64,000 nucleotides of DNA from Sphingomonas faeni (GTDB lineage: Bacteria; Pseudomonadota; Alphaproteobacteria; Sphingomonadales; Sphingomonadaceae): the NCBI RefSeq assembly GCF_030817315.1, contig NZ_JAUSZF010000001.1, positions 754,001-818,000 of the forward strand, read 5' to 3'. The translations under genes were made by a program, and so were the position numbers. A model generated the notes under the pieces. The model saw nothing but the letters and a program-made list of their open reading frames with translations. It was not told the DNA's origin and ran no database searches. Within the stretch, counting starts at the first letter, position 1; every line of letters begins with the position of its first letter. Of the stretch, positions 27,844 through 36,950 are shown piece by piece.

Positions 27844-30324
27844 ATGATGTATCGGTGGATCGTAGCGCTGGCTGCCGCGGCCTTGTCGCTTGCGGTGGCC
27901 TTCTCGTTGGTGTCCGCGCAGCCGGCCGACGTTCCGGTGCCCGACGTCGCGGTCGGCCGGTACGAGGCGACCGTTGCCGACGCCAATGCGACGATGCTGG
28001 TCGACCCGGCAAAGGCGTTGCCGAAGGCGGTCGTCGCCGAACGCTACGGCGCGCAGATCGCCAGCGAGCACGCGCGCGGCGTTGCGATCGCCACCGCGCA
28101 GTGGTTGCAAGGCGAGGCCCTTCTCCGCATCAACGACCCGGACAAGGCGGATCCGCTGATCCGGGGCGCGCTCGCGTCGGTGAAGCGCTATCAGCCGAGG
28201 TCGAAGCTTCACGCCGACCTGCTCATCTCGATGGGGTGGTTGGACAGCTATCAGGGTCATGTCGGCAGCGCGCTGATCGATTACCAATTGGCGTTTACCA
28301 TCTATCGGAAACTCGGCGATCCCAGGGGGCAGTCGCGCGCGCTGGTCTTCATCGCCATGCTCTATACGCAGGCCAAGGAACCCCAGACCGCCGATCGCTA
28401 TTATCAGCAGGCGCTCGATATCTATCAGGGCGACGTCAATATCGCGGTGTCGGTCTATAACAACCGCGCCTTGGTCCTTGCAGAGGATCATCAGTACAAG
28501 AAGGCAGCGGAACAGTTCAAACTGGCTCTCGACCTCGCCAAACAGCTCAACAGCCGAAACCTGCTCGAACTGATCTACATGAACATCGCGCGGGTGCAGT
28601 TGGAGCTCGGCAATCTGACGCTGGCGGACCGGGCGATCGCGAACGGGCGGGCGATGGCCGACCCTTCCGATCCCAGTCTTGCCGGACGTCTGACGGCGAT
28701 CGCTGCGCAATTGGCGTTGCAACGTGGCGACCTGCCGCGGGCAAATCGGTTGATCGAAAGCGCACTCGTCGGGATCGATCCGAAGACGACGGGAATGCCG
28801 TACCGCGACTTCCACCAGACCGCGTACGACATCTTCGAGGCAACGGGCGATGCCGGGTCGGCACTGGTCCACCTCCAGGCGCTGAAGCGACTGGACGACG
28901 CCGGGACGAAGCTCGCCACCGATACGAAGACCGCGTTGATGGCGGCACGGTTCGATTTCGCGAACCAGGAACTGAAGATCAGCCAATTGAAGGCGAGCGA
29001 ACTGCAGCGCGGCATCGCGTTCGAGCGCGCACAGGCGCGAACGCAGCGTCACATATTCTTCGGAGCGGGTGGGGCGGTCGCGGTCGTGATCGCGTTGCTG
29101 GCGATCGGGTTGGTCACTATCCGTCGCAGTCGGGACCAGGTCCGCGCCGCGAACGACGATCTCGCCATCACCAACAGCGCGCTGGGCAAGGCGCTCTCTG
29201 CCAAGACCGAGTTTCTCGCGACGACCAGCCATGAGATCCGAACCCCGTTGAACGGTATCCTCGGCATGACACAGGTGATGTTGGCGGATCCGAACCTGTC
29301 GGCGGACATACGCGATCGGCTGGGTGTCGTGCACGGTGCGGGAATAACGATGCGCGCGCTGGTCAACGACATCCTCGACGTCGCCAAGATGGAGACGGGC
29401 AACCTCACGATCGAGACCGCTCCGTTCGACGTCTGCGCCACCGTGACCGACGCCGCGCGGATGTGGGAGGAACAGGCGCGCGCGAAGGGCTTGTCGTTTA
29501 CGGTCACGCTCAATGGCTGCCCCTCGATGATCATGGGCGACGCCGCACGGGTACGCCAGATCGTGTTCAACCTGCTGTCCAACGCTTTAAAGTTCACCAA
29601 GGCCGGGCACGTCGCGCTGAACATCGAGGTCGGCGACGACGATCGATTGCGCGTTGCCGTCAGCGATTCAGGGATCGGCATTCCGGCGGACAAGATCGAG
29701 GATATCTTCGAATCGTTCAAACAGGCGGATCCCGGAACGACGCGCCAGTTTGGCGGGACCGGGCTCGGGTTGTCGATCTGTCGCAATCTCGCGCGCGCGA
29801 TGGGTGGCGACGTGTCCGTCAGCAGCGTCGTGGGGCAGGGCGCGACCTTTACGCTGGTTCTGCCGGTGGTCCGGGCCGACACGGCCGTGGTCGATGCCGT
29901 CGAAACGGATACGCGACCGATCACGCTGGTCGTCGATCGCAACCCGATCACGCGCAGCATGTTCAGGACGTTGATGGCGCCACACGGCGGACCCGTCGTT
30001 TTCGCGGCAACGGTCGACGACGCCGTCGATCACCTAGGCAACGGCAATGTCGATCGAATCCTGATCGACGACGCGACAATTCGTGGCGACGGCAAAGCGC
30101 TAGCCGGCTTGTCGAGGATCGCAGACGCGGCCCGTGTCTCGGGTGCCGAGACGACACTGTTATGGCCGGTCTCGGCCGAAGCCGAGCTTACCGAACTGCT
30201 GCAGACGGGGATCACGCGCGTGATCGCGAAACCGGTCACCGGCAGCACGCTGGTTGCAGCCATGTTCGGCGGATCGGTTTCGGAAAACAACGCAAAAGTG
30301 GACCTTGTATCGCATGCGGCATGA
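27844..30324 (+). CDS. TPR-containing hybrid sensor histidine kinase
   Basis: This 826-residue membrane sensor kinase has an N-terminal signal/anchor, then a periplasmic region of TPR-like helical repeats (about 90-370, for example ALVFIAMLYTQAKEPQTADRYY), and one transmembrane helix near 405-425 (FFGAGGAVAVVIALLAIGL). A dimerisation domain carries the phospho-accepting His463 in TTSHEIRTPLNG. The ATPase domain has NLLSNALKFT, SDSGIGIPADK and GGTGLGLSI. The C-terminal 120 residues look like a receiver but are divergent. It probably passes phosphate to the CheY-like regulator at 30389 and acts with the upstream EAL protein. Confidence 0.88.
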   Translation: MMYRWIVALAAAALSLAVAFSLVSAQPADVPVPDVAVGRYEATVADANATMLVDPAKALPKAVVAERYGAQIASEHARGVAIATAQWLQGEALLRINDPDKADPLIRGALASVKRYQPRSKLHADLLISMGWLDSYQGHVGSALIDYQLAFTIYRKLGDPRGQSRALVFIAMLYTQAKEPQTADRYYQQALDIYQGDVNIAVSVYNNRALVLAEDHQYKKAAEQFKLALDLAKQLNSRNLLELIYMNIARVQLELGNLTLADRAIANGRAMADPSDPSLAGRLTAIAAQLALQRGDLPRANRLIESALVGIDPKTTGMPYRDFHQTAYDIFEATGDAGSALVHLQALKRLDDAGTKLATDTKTALMAARFDFANQELKISQLKASELQRGIAFERAQARTQRHIFFGAGGAVAVVIALLAIGLVTIRRSRDQVRAANDDLAITNSALGKALSAKTEFLATTSHEIRTPLNGILGMTQVMLADPNLSADIRDRLGVVHGAGITMRALVNDILDVAKMETGNLTIETAPFDVCATVTDAARMWEEQARAKGLSFTVTLNGCPSMIMGDAARVRQIVFNLLSNALKFTKAGHVALNIEVGDDDRLRVAVSDSGIGIPADKIEDIFESFKQADPGTTRQFGGTGLGLSICRNLARAMGGDVSVSSVVGQGATFTLVLPVVRADTAVVDAVETDTRPITLVVDRNPITRSMFRTLMAPHGGPVVFAATVDDAVDHLGNGNVDRILIDDATIRGDGKALAGLSRIADAARVSGAETTLLWPVSAEAELTELLQTGITRVIAKPVTGSTLVAAMFGGSVSENNAKVDLVSHAA

Positions 30325-30388
30325 GGCGTAGAGGCCGCGTCATGACTGCAATGTATCTTCCGCCGATCGACATTCCGCGGAGGCGTCG

Positions 30389-30781
30389 GTGAACGTTTTG
30401 TTCATCGAAGACGACCGGATGAACCGCCGCGTCGTCAGAGATATGCTCGATGTCGCAGGCGTCGCGATGGTCGAGGCGGAAAGCGCGGAACGCGGCCTCG
30501 AAATCATCGACGAGCAGGATTTCGCGATCATACTCGTCGACCTGCGGATGCCGGGCATGGACGGCATCACTGCGATCGAACACATCCGCGCGCGTGGCGA
30601 TGCAAAGGCGAGGACCCCGATCATCGTCGTCACCGCCGATATCGCGCCGGACCTGCGCGAACGCTGCCTCGGTGCCGGCGCCGACGAGGTCATCTTCAAG
30701 CCGGTCGCGATGGATTCACTGTTCGACGCGATGGGCATGATCCTGGCCCGCGGTGCCCAGGGCGAAGGGCTGATCGCCTAG
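30389..30781 (+). CDS. CheY-like single-domain response regulator
   Basis: This 130-residue receiver domain has no output domain. The acidic pocket is EDD (7-9), the phospho-acceptor Asp51 in ILVDLRMPGMDG, with Thr82 in VVTAD and Lys104 in FKPV. The start is GTG. It follows the histidine kinase on the same strand after 64 bases and is the probable phosphate acceptor of it. As it lacks a DNA-binding domain, it must act by protein contact or as a phosphate relay. It overlaps the convergent methyltransferase gene by four bases. Confidence 0.88.
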   Translation: MNVLFIEDDRMNRRVVRDMLDVAGVAMVEAESAERGLEIIDEQDFAIILVDLRMPGMDGITAIEHIRARGDAKARTPIIVVTADIAPDLRERCLGAGADEVIFKPVAMDSLFDAMGMILARGAQGEGLIA

Positions 30782-31647
30782 ACCTTGCCGTGATCGCCGC
30801 GTCCGAGCGCGGCGCCCAGCGATGCGGTCGCACTACCGCGCCTTGCCGGTTTCGGCTGCGAGGGGTCGGGCGACCAGCCTGTCAGGAACACGATCTGGAA
30901 CGTCTCGTGGGTGCGGCCGCGATCGTCCGCCGAATCCGCGAACGCAGCGATCGTCCGACCGACCGTGCCCGACGCCAGCGGCTGGCGCTGCGCGAGTATG
31001 TTGCTGGCCGCCATCCCGCGCAGGTCGCCGAACAGTCGGCCTAGATCGCGGTACCCTACGTCCAGCGTTTCGACGTCCGCGACGGGCAAGGCGAACCCCG
31101 CGCGCATGAGGAGGTCGCCCGCGGATCGCACGTCGATCTGCGGGTGAAGCCGCGCGGCGGGGCGCTCGCTCTCCGCCGTCCGCAATGCACCACGCAGGGC
31201 GGGCAGGCTTCCCGCGCCGACGAACGCGCCGAGGAACAGGCCATCGGGGCGTAACACGCGGCGGATGAGGGACAGTGCACCGGGCAGGTCGTTCACCTGA
31301 TCGAGTACGCCTGCGCTCACCACCAGGTCGAACGACGCGTCGGCGAAGGGAAGGCGGTCCTCGTCGGCCTGCACGCCGTTCGACGTGGCGGCGAAGGTGA
31401 AGCCGGCATCGCAGCGTGCCACCCGCGCACCTGGTGGCGCGACGAGCGCACCGTCGAAACAGCCAAGATCGAGGATATCGGTAAAGTCCCGCGTCACCGC
31501 ATCGAGCCGTTCGGCAATCCCGTCGAGCATCGTCGCCCGCACGAAATCATGCTCGGCATAGCGCGGCGCGGCACGGTCCCGGCGGGCGCGGCGCGCGGAG
31601 CGGTCGAAGATCTCGGGGGCGGAATTTTCTGAAACGATATCGGACAC
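30778..31647 (-). CDS. SAM-dependent methyltransferase (BioC/NDUFAF5-like)
   Basis: This is a class I SAM methyltransferase of about 289 residues. Motif I is ILDLGCFDGALV, followed by LPFADASFDLVVSAGVLDQVND and a late RRVLRPDGLFLGAF, as in the BioC/NDUFAF5 (complex I assembly) group. The GTG at 31645-31647 (VSDIVSENSAPEIFDRSARRARRDRA... begins here) is preferred because the FDRSARRARRDRA N-terminal segment is conserved in this group and upstream codons overlap the divergent comF promoter. Biotin synthesis versus complex I assembly cannot be decided; no bio genes are adjacent. Confidence 0.8.
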   Translation of the reverse strand: MSDIVSENSAPEIFDRSARRARRDRAAPRYAEHDFVRATMLDGIAERLDAVTRDFTDILDLGCFDGALVAPPGARVARCDAGFTFAATSNGVQADEDRLPFADASFDLVVSAGVLDQVNDLPGALSLIRRVLRPDGLFLGAFVGAGSLPALRGALRTAESERPAARLHPQIDVRSAGDLLMRAGFALPVADVETLDVGYRDLGRLFGDLRGMAASNILAQRQPLASGTVGRTIAAFADSADDRGRTHETFQIVFLTGWSPDPSQPKPARRGSATASLGAALGRGDHGKV

Positions 31648-31712
31648 GTCTTCGCTTGTGCCGCGGTCGCGTGCCCCCGACAAGGGGCAGGGCTGCGGCA
31701 CGAGGGGGCTGG

Positions 31713-32438
31713 ATGAGCATGTTCGCCCCGTTTCGCTATGTGGCGGGGCTCGCGTTGCCACCGCGCTGTGCCGGGTGCGGCGTACCGGTTGCCGAAGATC
31801 ATCGGTTCTGTGGTGTGTGTTGGACCAGCATGCGATTTCTCGGACCGCCGTGGTGCGCCGGGTGCAATCTTCCCTTCGCGTTCGACCGCGGGGAAGGCGT
31901 TCTGTGTGCGGCGTGCCTCGCCGAACCGCCGCGCCACGCCGGCGTTCGCGCCGCAGTCGCCTATGGACCGGTTGCGCGAGATCTTGCGCTAAGACTGAAA
32001 TACGGCGGGCGGATCGCGTTCGCGGACACGATGGCGCGCCAGATGAGGCGGCTATTGCCCGCCGATGTCGATCTGCTGGTGCCGGTTCCGTTGCACCGCT
32101 GGCGGATATGGACGCGCGGTTTCAATCAGGCCGCACTGATCGCCGACGCGATCGCCAAGTCGTCAGGCGTGGCGCACGATCGCGACGTTCTCGTCCGTCC
32201 GCGGCGGACCATCGTATTGCGCGGACTCGGGGGTCGCCAGCGTGCCAAGGCCGTCTCGGGCGCCTTCGCGGTATCGGCTGCCGACCGGGTACGCGGGCGG
32301 GCGATCGCGCTGGTCGACGACATCTACACGAGCGGTGCCACCGCCGACGCGTGTACCCGGGTGCTGTTGAAGGCAGGTGCGCGGTCGGTCACGATCCTGT
32401 GCTGGGCGCGTGTCCTTTCGTCGGCTGCCGACGATTGA
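31713..32438 (+). CDS. comF: ComF-family phosphoribosyltransferase-like protein
   Basis: This 241-residue protein belongs to the ComF group, associated with DNA uptake in competent bacteria and present in many others. It has an N-terminal zinc finger (CAGCGVPVAEDHRFCGVCW plus CAGCNLPF and CAACL), a central LKYGGRIAFADTMA and the PRTase-type loop ALVDDIYTSGATADAC. The start at 31713 (MSMFAPFRYV) avoids a long run of low-complexity upstream residues. It heads a run of four closely spaced genes (comF-grxC-nitrilase-DUF1178), the usual order in sphingomonads as far as I recall. Confidence 0.88.
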   Translation: MSMFAPFRYVAGLALPPRCAGCGVPVAEDHRFCGVCWTSMRFLGPPWCAGCNLPFAFDRGEGVLCAACLAEPPRHAGVRAAVAYGPVARDLALRLKYGGRIAFADTMARQMRRLLPADVDLLVPVPLHRWRIWTRGFNQAALIADAIAKSSGVAHDRDVLVRPRRTIVLRGLGGRQRAKAVSGAFAVSAADRVRGRAIALVDDIYTSGATADACTRVLLKAGARSVTILCWARVLSSAADD

Positions 32439-32470
32439 CAAGTTCGGACCGAGACCACATTTCCCGGGCT

Positions 32471-32725
32471 ATGGCTAAAGTCGAAATCTACACCAAGGCG
32501 TTCTGTCCGTATTGCACGCGCGCGCTGAAGCTCCTCGCATCGAAGGGGGTCGAGCCCGAGCAGTTCGACGTCACGATGGGTGGTCCGAAAAAGGCCGAGA
32601 TGGTCGAGCGGTCGGGCGGCCGCATGACGATGCCGCAGGTCTTCATCGACGGTAAGCATATCGGCGGATCGGACGATCTCGCCGCACTCGACGCCAAGGG
32701 TGGTCTCGACCCGCTGCTCGCCTGA
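32471..32725 (+). CDS. grxC: Glutaredoxin 3
   Basis: This 84-residue dithiol glutaredoxin reduces disulfides and glutathione mixed disulfides with GSH. The active site is CPYC at residues 12-15, followed by the TMPQVFIDGKHIGG glutathione-binding segment and a DDLAALDAKGGL C-terminus, all typical of GrxC. It lies 32 bases after comF, and its stop overlaps the start of the next gene (TGATG), so an operon is likely. Confidence 0.95.
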   Translation: MAKVEIYTKAFCPYCTRALKLLASKGVEPEQFDVTMGGPKKAEMVERSGGRMTMPQVFIDGKHIGGSDDLAALDAKGGLDPLLA

Positions 32726-33552
32726 TGGCGAAGATCGGCGTCCTCCAGATGACGAGCGGGATCGATCCCGCCGTCAACGCGGCGACGCTGGTAAGCGCGA
32801 TAGCCGAGGCCGCCGGAGCAGGCGTGTCGATGCTGTTCACGCCCGAAATGTCGGGGCTGATCGACCGCGACCGCTCGCGCGCGGCGGCCTCGATCGTTGC
32901 CGAAGCGGATGACCCGGTATTGGCCGCTGTTCGCGGCGCGGCGGCAGAAGGCGGCCTATGGGTGCATCTCGGCTCGCTCGCGGTCCGGCGCCCGGACGGC
33001 AAGTTCGCCAATCGTGGGTTCGTGATCGACCCGATGGGCGCCGTTCGCGCGCGCTACGACAAACTTCACCTGTTCGATGTCGACCTTCCTAGCGGCGAAA
33101 GCTGGCGCGAATCTTCGGCCTATGTCGGTGGCGACACGGCCGTCGTGATCGACACGCCGGCGGGAAAGCTAGGCACGTCGATCTGCTACGACCTTCGGTT
33201 CACTGACCTCTACCGTGCGCTGAGCGACGCCGGCGCGACGATCCTGTCGGTGCCGGCAGCATTTACCCAGCCGACCGGCGCCGCGCACTGGCATGTCCTA
33301 TTGCGCGCACGGGCGATCGAGGCCGGGGCGTTCGTCGTGGCAGCGGCGCAGACCGGTGTTCATGCGGACGGACGCGAGACCTATGGCCATTCGCTGGTCG
33401 TCGATCCCTGGGGAGACGTCCTGCTCGACATGGGCGAGGCCGCGGGACTGGCGTTCGCGAAGATCGATCTAGCCCGCGTCGACCAGGTTCGCTCGCGTAT
33501 TCCGGTAATAGCGCACCGTCGGACGATCCCGCCCGTATCGACCGTCGCGTGA
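32725..33552 (+). CDS. Nitrilase-superfamily amidase (Nit1-like, deaminated glutathione amidase type)
   Basis: This carbon-nitrogen hydrolase of 275 residues has the Glu-Lys-Cys triad visible in FTPEMSGL, YDKLHLFDVDL and TSICYDLRF. The closest recognisable group is Nit1/YbeM, which removes the amide from deaminated glutathione, a metabolite repair reaction. Its coupling to grxC (one-base overlap) agrees with a glutathione-related job. The next gene starts within its last codons (GTGA overlap at 33549). Confidence 0.87.
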   Translation: MAKIGVLQMTSGIDPAVNAATLVSAIAEAAGAGVSMLFTPEMSGLIDRDRSRAAASIVAEADDPVLAAVRGAAAEGGLWVHLGSLAVRRPDGKFANRGFVIDPMGAVRARYDKLHLFDVDLPSGESWRESSAYVGGDTAVVIDTPAGKLGTSICYDLRFTDLYRALSDAGATILSVPAAFTQPTGAAHWHVLLRARAIEAGAFVVAAAQTGVHADGRETYGHSLVVDPWGDVLLDMGEAAGLAFAKIDLARVDQVRSRIPVIAHRRTIPPVSTVA

Positions 33553-33980
33553 TCGTCTTCGATCTCCGCTGCGGCGGTGGGCATGTGTTCGAAGCCTGGT
33601 TCGGCTCCAGTGACGCCTATGAAAGCCAGCGATCGGCCGGACACGTCCGCTGTCCGATCTGCGACGACGGTGCCGTTACCAAGGCGGTGATGGCACCGGC
33701 AATCTCGGCCAAGAGCAACAGCAGGCCGCCGCCACCGACTCCGGAGGCAGTGAAGGCCGCGATGAAGATGCTTGCCACCCAGCAGGCCAAGGCACTGGAA
33801 ACGTCGGAATGGGTCGGCACGACGTTTGCCGACCGCGCCCGCGCGATGCACCTCGGTGATGAGAAACAGGCGACGATCCACGGACAAGCCAGTCTCGCCG
33901 AAGCCAGGGCGTTGGTCGAAGACGGCGTCCCCGTCGCGCCGCTTCTCCTACCGGTCGTTCCGCCGGGGAAAGCCAACTAG
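33549..33980 (+). CDS. DUF1178 family protein
   Basis: This 143-residue protein of the DUF1178 group starts at GTG 33549, inside the previous gene's stop. The family start is IVFDLRCGGGHVFEAWFGSS, followed by a CxxC (CPICDD) that suggests a zinc ribbon, a proline-rich linker and the C-terminal GEASLAEARALVEDGVP-type region with a VPLLLPVV-like end. Function unknown. It is the last gene of the comF-grxC-nitrilase operon and the last chromosomal gene before the integrated element. Confidence 0.85.
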   Translation: MIVFDLRCGGGHVFEAWFGSSDAYESQRSAGHVRCPICDDGAVTKAVMAPAISAKSNSRPPPPTPEAVKAAMKMLATQQAKALETSEWVGTTFADRARAMHLGDEKQATIHGQASLAEARALVEDGVPVAPLLLPVVPPGKAN

Positions 33981-33992
33981 GCACCGCGCTTT

Positions 33993-34006
33993 TGGCGGAA
34001 GAGGTG
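33993..34006. other. attL: left attachment site
   Basis: The 14-base sequence TGGCGGAAGAGGTG is identical to the 3' end of tRNA-Ser at 60693-60706. This is the copied tRNA end expected at the far junction of an element integrated in a tRNA gene. Confidence 0.9.
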
Positions 34007-34162
34007 TCCGTCGAACTGATCGTATGACACCGTATATCTACGGCGAATTGCACCCAGCTACTGCCTTGATTGTGCAGGATCTTCCCGAGCGCTTCGTATT
34101 ATATAGATCGGCCACGGTGTGCTAAAGAGGCTCTCGAATCAGGGCAGAGAATCGGGGCACAG

Positions 34163-35350
34163 GTGGCTAAAACGAACGCACTCACAGCGTTAGCCGTGCG
34201 GAACGCGAAGAATAACAGCCGGATCGCCGATGGGGGTGGCCTGTATCTGTCGACGACTAACGGCGGAAAGCGCTGGACGTTCATCTATCGATGGGACGGC
34301 AAGCGGAGAGAGATGGGGTTGGGGTCTGCCGCTACGGTAAAGCTAGCGGACGCGCGGACCCTAGCTAGCGCCGCTCGCGACCATCTCGCTGCCGGAATCG
34401 ATCCCGTTGCAGGCCGCGAAGCTGCGCGCACATCGCCAACCATTCCGAAATCAGTAACGTTCGCCAGCTATGCGGAGGATTACATCGCGTCCGTTGAGCA
34501 TGGGTGGCGGAATGAGAAACACCGGCAGCAATGGCGGAGCAGCCTAAAAACCCATGCCGCCAGTCTGTCAGACTTAGATCTCAATGCGATCACGACAGAT
34601 CACGTTTTAGACGTGCTTCGTCCGATCTGGTCCGACAAGCCAGAAACCGCTGGTCGCGTTCGTGGCCGGATCGAAAAGATTTTGAACGCGGCGAAGGCCC
34701 GTGGGCTACGAAGCCGTGACGCCGCAAACCCTGCGCAATGGCGCGGTCATTTGGATATCCTGCTGCCCCTCAGGTCCAAACTGAAACGCGGACATCATCG
34801 CGCGCTCCCCTACTCGGAGATGCCGTCATTCATGCAGATGCTTGACGGCCGTCCTGCGATGGCAGCCAAGGCACTGACGTTTTTGATTCATTGCGCGTCC
34901 CGTTCGGGCGAAGTCCTCGGAGCTCGCTGGGAAGAGATTGAGGGTAGCTTATGGACCGTACCGGCTGACCGCATGAAAGGTGGCCGGCCGCATACGGTGC
35001 CGCTCTCAATCGCAGCTCAGCAACTGATCTCCGGAATGGAGCGTGGGGGACCCACCGACTTTATTTTTCATGGTGGGGAGCCGGACCGTCCAATGTCGAA
35101 CATGTCCATGGCCATGTTGTTGCGACGAATGAAAGTGAACGTCACCGTCCACGGTTTTAGATCGACATTCAAAGACTGGGCGTCCGACGAAACTAGCTAC
35201 CCTGACGAGCTATCGGAGGAATCACTGGCACACGTGATTGGGTCTGCTGTTAGACGTGCATACCGCCGTGGTGAGGCTCTCGATCGACGTCGCAAGTTGA
35301 TGAATGAATGGTCTGACTACATTCTGCAATTCAACCCAAAGTTGAAATAG
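34163..35350 (+). CDS. int: Tyrosine recombinase (P4-type integrase)
   Basis: This site-specific recombinase of 395 residues integrates and excises the element. The N-terminal DUF4102-like arm-binding part is ALTALAVRNAKNNSRIADGG, with GLYLSTTNGGKRWTFIYRWDGKR; a core-binding domain follows. The catalytic residues are Arg247 (CASRSGEVLG), His330 and Arg333 (HGFRSTFKDW), His357 (LAHVIG) and Tyr367 (RRAYRRG), so it appears active. GTG 34163 is preferred: GGGG lies just upstream and family members start ALTALA-like soon after. It sits 157 bases inside the left end, as P4-family integrases usually do. Confidence 0.92.
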   Translation: MAKTNALTALAVRNAKNNSRIADGGGLYLSTTNGGKRWTFIYRWDGKRREMGLGSAATVKLADARTLASAARDHLAAGIDPVAGREAARTSPTIPKSVTFASYAEDYIASVEHGWRNEKHRQQWRSSLKTHAASLSDLDLNAITTDHVLDVLRPIWSDKPETAGRVRGRIEKILNAAKARGLRSRDAANPAQWRGHLDILLPLRSKLKRGHHRALPYSEMPSFMQMLDGRPAMAAKALTFLIHCASRSGEVLGARWEEIEGSLWTVPADRMKGGRPHTVPLSIAAQQLISGMERGGPTDFIFHGGEPDRPMSNMSMAMLLRRMKVNVTVHGFRSTFKDWASDETSYPDELSEESLAHVIGSAVRRAYRRGEALDRRRKLMNEWSDYILQFNPKLK

Positions 35351-35475
35351 AAGACGGGGCTGGCGAATGCACAATCAACTTGCCCCACCCCTGCGAAGCC
35401 TTGCCCACGGATATTAGGTTGAACAAGGCCGGTGGTGTATGTCTCCGAATCGGAAACCCGAGTCGGAGAGTTGTC

Positions 35476-35703
35476 ATGACCACTACTGTTCAACCATGGA
35501 AAGATATTGAACCGCGAGGTCCGTACTTGCGACCCGCTCAAGCCGCCGCGTTCTGTGGCATTTCGAAGCCCACCCTATATGAAATGGTAAGGGCAGGGAC
35601 CTTCCCGGCTCCTGTTCGCGTGCATCCTCAGGGTAAAGCCACCGTCATTCCGCAGCCGTGGTTGGAAGCCGTATTGTCGGCACGCATGAGAGCTGCAGCA
35701 TGA
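35476..35703 (+). CDS. AlpA-type helix-turn-helix regulator/excisionase
   Basis: This 75-residue DNA-binding protein has the AlpA/MerR-like helix-turn-helix: LRPAQAAAFCGISKPTLYEMVRAGTFPAPVRV then a wing-like segment. In P4-like elements AlpA proteins control integrase expression or act as excisionase. The start (MTTTVQPWKD) is chosen within a longer frame by fit to the family. Its stop overlaps the next gene's ATG at 35700. Confidence 0.8.
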   Translation: MTTTVQPWKDIEPRGPYLRPAQAAAFCGISKPTLYEMVRAGTFPAPVRVHPQGKATVIPQPWLEAVLSARMRAAA

Positions 35704-36293
35704 CCCCGCAGGAGCGGCTGCAGAACCTGCAGGCCAAGAAAGCCACGGCTAAGACCCAGAACGACGCCCACGCCTTAGCCCGCGCGGCAGATGACGCAGC
35801 GCGGATGGTCAACGTGGAAGCCGACGTGCTGGGCCTACCGCGCCTCCACGAACAAATGCCAGACGCGAAACGTGCCGAGTTGATCGAAGCGCAGGCAGCC
35901 TGCGTCCGGATCATGGAGTTCGTGGACAAGCAGCTACCGGGCGCCCTGCAGGATGTAGAGCATGCCCAAGCCGAACGGCGGCGGGCGCAAGGCCAACACG
36001 TCCGGTCGGAGGTAGTGCCGCCGTTGCTCGCTACGGCCCAGGAAGCCGGCGCGCTGTTTGGTCGGGCACTCGCGAGTCTCGCCGCTGCTGAAGACTATGC
36101 ACTTCGCTTACACAGCCGCCAGGCCACGGCATACGTAGAAGGCAACGCGTCCATGCTTTGCGCCGCCATGAGTAAAACCGCGGGGCAGAATATCTTCTGT
36201 GACACCGGCCCCGGACGAGGCGCTTGGGATTGGGCAGGCTACTCAGAAACTACCGCCCGGATCGAAGAAGAGATTCAGGAGATCGAAGCATGA
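35700..36293 (+). CDS. Hypothetical helical protein (197 aa)
   Basis: Unrecognised. It is mostly alpha-helical with coiled-coil-like stretches: LQNLQAKKATAKTQND and a long middle region rich in Ala/Glu/Arg (ALQDVEHAQAERRRAQGQ). Three cysteines lie at AACVRI, SMLCAAM and IFCDTG. The ATGA overlap with the AlpA gene and another with the next gene (36290) show translational coupling in an early operon of the element. Confidence 0.6.
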   Translation: MTPQERLQNLQAKKATAKTQNDAHALARAADDAARMVNVEADVLGLPRLHEQMPDAKRAELIEAQAACVRIMEFVDKQLPGALQDVEHAQAERRRAQGQHVRSEVVPPLLATAQEAGALFGRALASLAAAEDYALRLHSRQATAYVEGNASMLCAAMSKTAGQNIFCDTGPGRGAWDWAGYSETTARIEEEIQEIEA

Positions 36294-36526
36294 CTCAACC
36301 AGTCAAGAGCGACGCGGCTACGCTGCTAGCGCTGGGCAGCCAGATGGGCCTGCAGGGCTTCGAAGGCACGCCCGCGAAGGCGGCAAGTGAACCAGATACG
36401 CAACCAACGGCGACCCCGAAACCTACGGCTGCGGCGAATAGCGACCACGCCGACGCCTCGACCGTCATGGCGCTCGCGAAGTCTGCGCGCCTGCAGTGCG
36501 TTTCCGACGACGCAGGTGCCCTGTGA
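36290..36526 (+). CDS. Hypothetical protein (78 aa)
   Basis: A short protein with a low-complexity proline/alanine/threonine middle (TPKPTAAANSDHADAS). It begins MTQPVKSDAATLLALG inside the stop of the previous gene (ATGA) and ends overlapping the following gene, so it is probably a member of the same operon. No family recognised. Confidence 0.55.
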   Translation: MTQPVKSDAATLLALGSQMGLQGFEGTPAKAASEPDTQPTATPKPTAAANSDHADASTVMALAKSARLQCVSDDAGAL

Positions 36527-36819
36527 GGCCGCGCCGCATGATCCCATGGCCACTGTGGCAGCAGCGTCGGATTGCCGAACTGCAAGCAGAAGGCATGCCG
36601 CCGGAAGTCGCCCAGTGCATCGGCAAGGCCGAAACGGTCAATCGGCAGCGCATTAGCCGCTGTATCGGCTGGCGAAGGGCTCGGGCGGCCGAGTTGGACT
36701 GCGTGGTCACCGGCGAGACGGTCAAGTTCGTGATCATCGGTGGCCTCGCGGGGCTAACTGCTGCGCAGCGAAAGCGCCTCTTTGCCTTGCCGAACTTGTC
36801 GCCGATTATCACGCCGTAA
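36523..36819 (+). CDS. Hypothetical protein (98 aa)
   Basis: A basic small protein with a helix-turn-helix-like look in RRIAELQAEGMPPEVAQCIG. The GTG at 36523 overlaps the previous stop (GTGA) as elsewhere in this operon; an ATG at 36538 would give 93 residues. No family recognised; a DNA-binding role would be a guess. A palindromic hairpin follows at 36845-36876. Confidence 0.5.
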   Translation: MRPRRMIPWPLWQQRRIAELQAEGMPPEVAQCIGKAETVNRQRISRCIGWRRARAAELDCVVTGETVKFVIIGGLAGLTAAQRKRLFALPNLSPIITP

Positions 36820-36844
36820 GGCTTCGTCGACCCTTAAAAACAGA

Positions 36845-36876
36845 AAGCCGGAGCGAGGATCAATCCGCTCCGGCTT
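36845..36876. terminator. Hairpin, possible terminator
   Basis: A perfect 11-bp stem AAGCCGGAGCG / CGCTCCGGCTT with a 10-base loop follows the four-gene operon. The only A/T run (AAAAA at 36836-36840) lies on the left, so the best fit to a rho-independent terminator is for leftward transcription; rightward it lacks a T-run. Confidence 0.5.
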
Positions 36877-36950
36877 CCCTGGATTCTGCGAACCCGTCCA
36901 CACGGAGATACATAGCAGATTCTGGGCCTGACACAAGGCTTAGTTGAATT

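Noticed and set aside
26378..28012. 544-codon leftward frame over the EAL gene
   Set aside because: Antisense to a gene with clear catalytic motifs; composition is Arg/Asp/His-rich as in other shadows.
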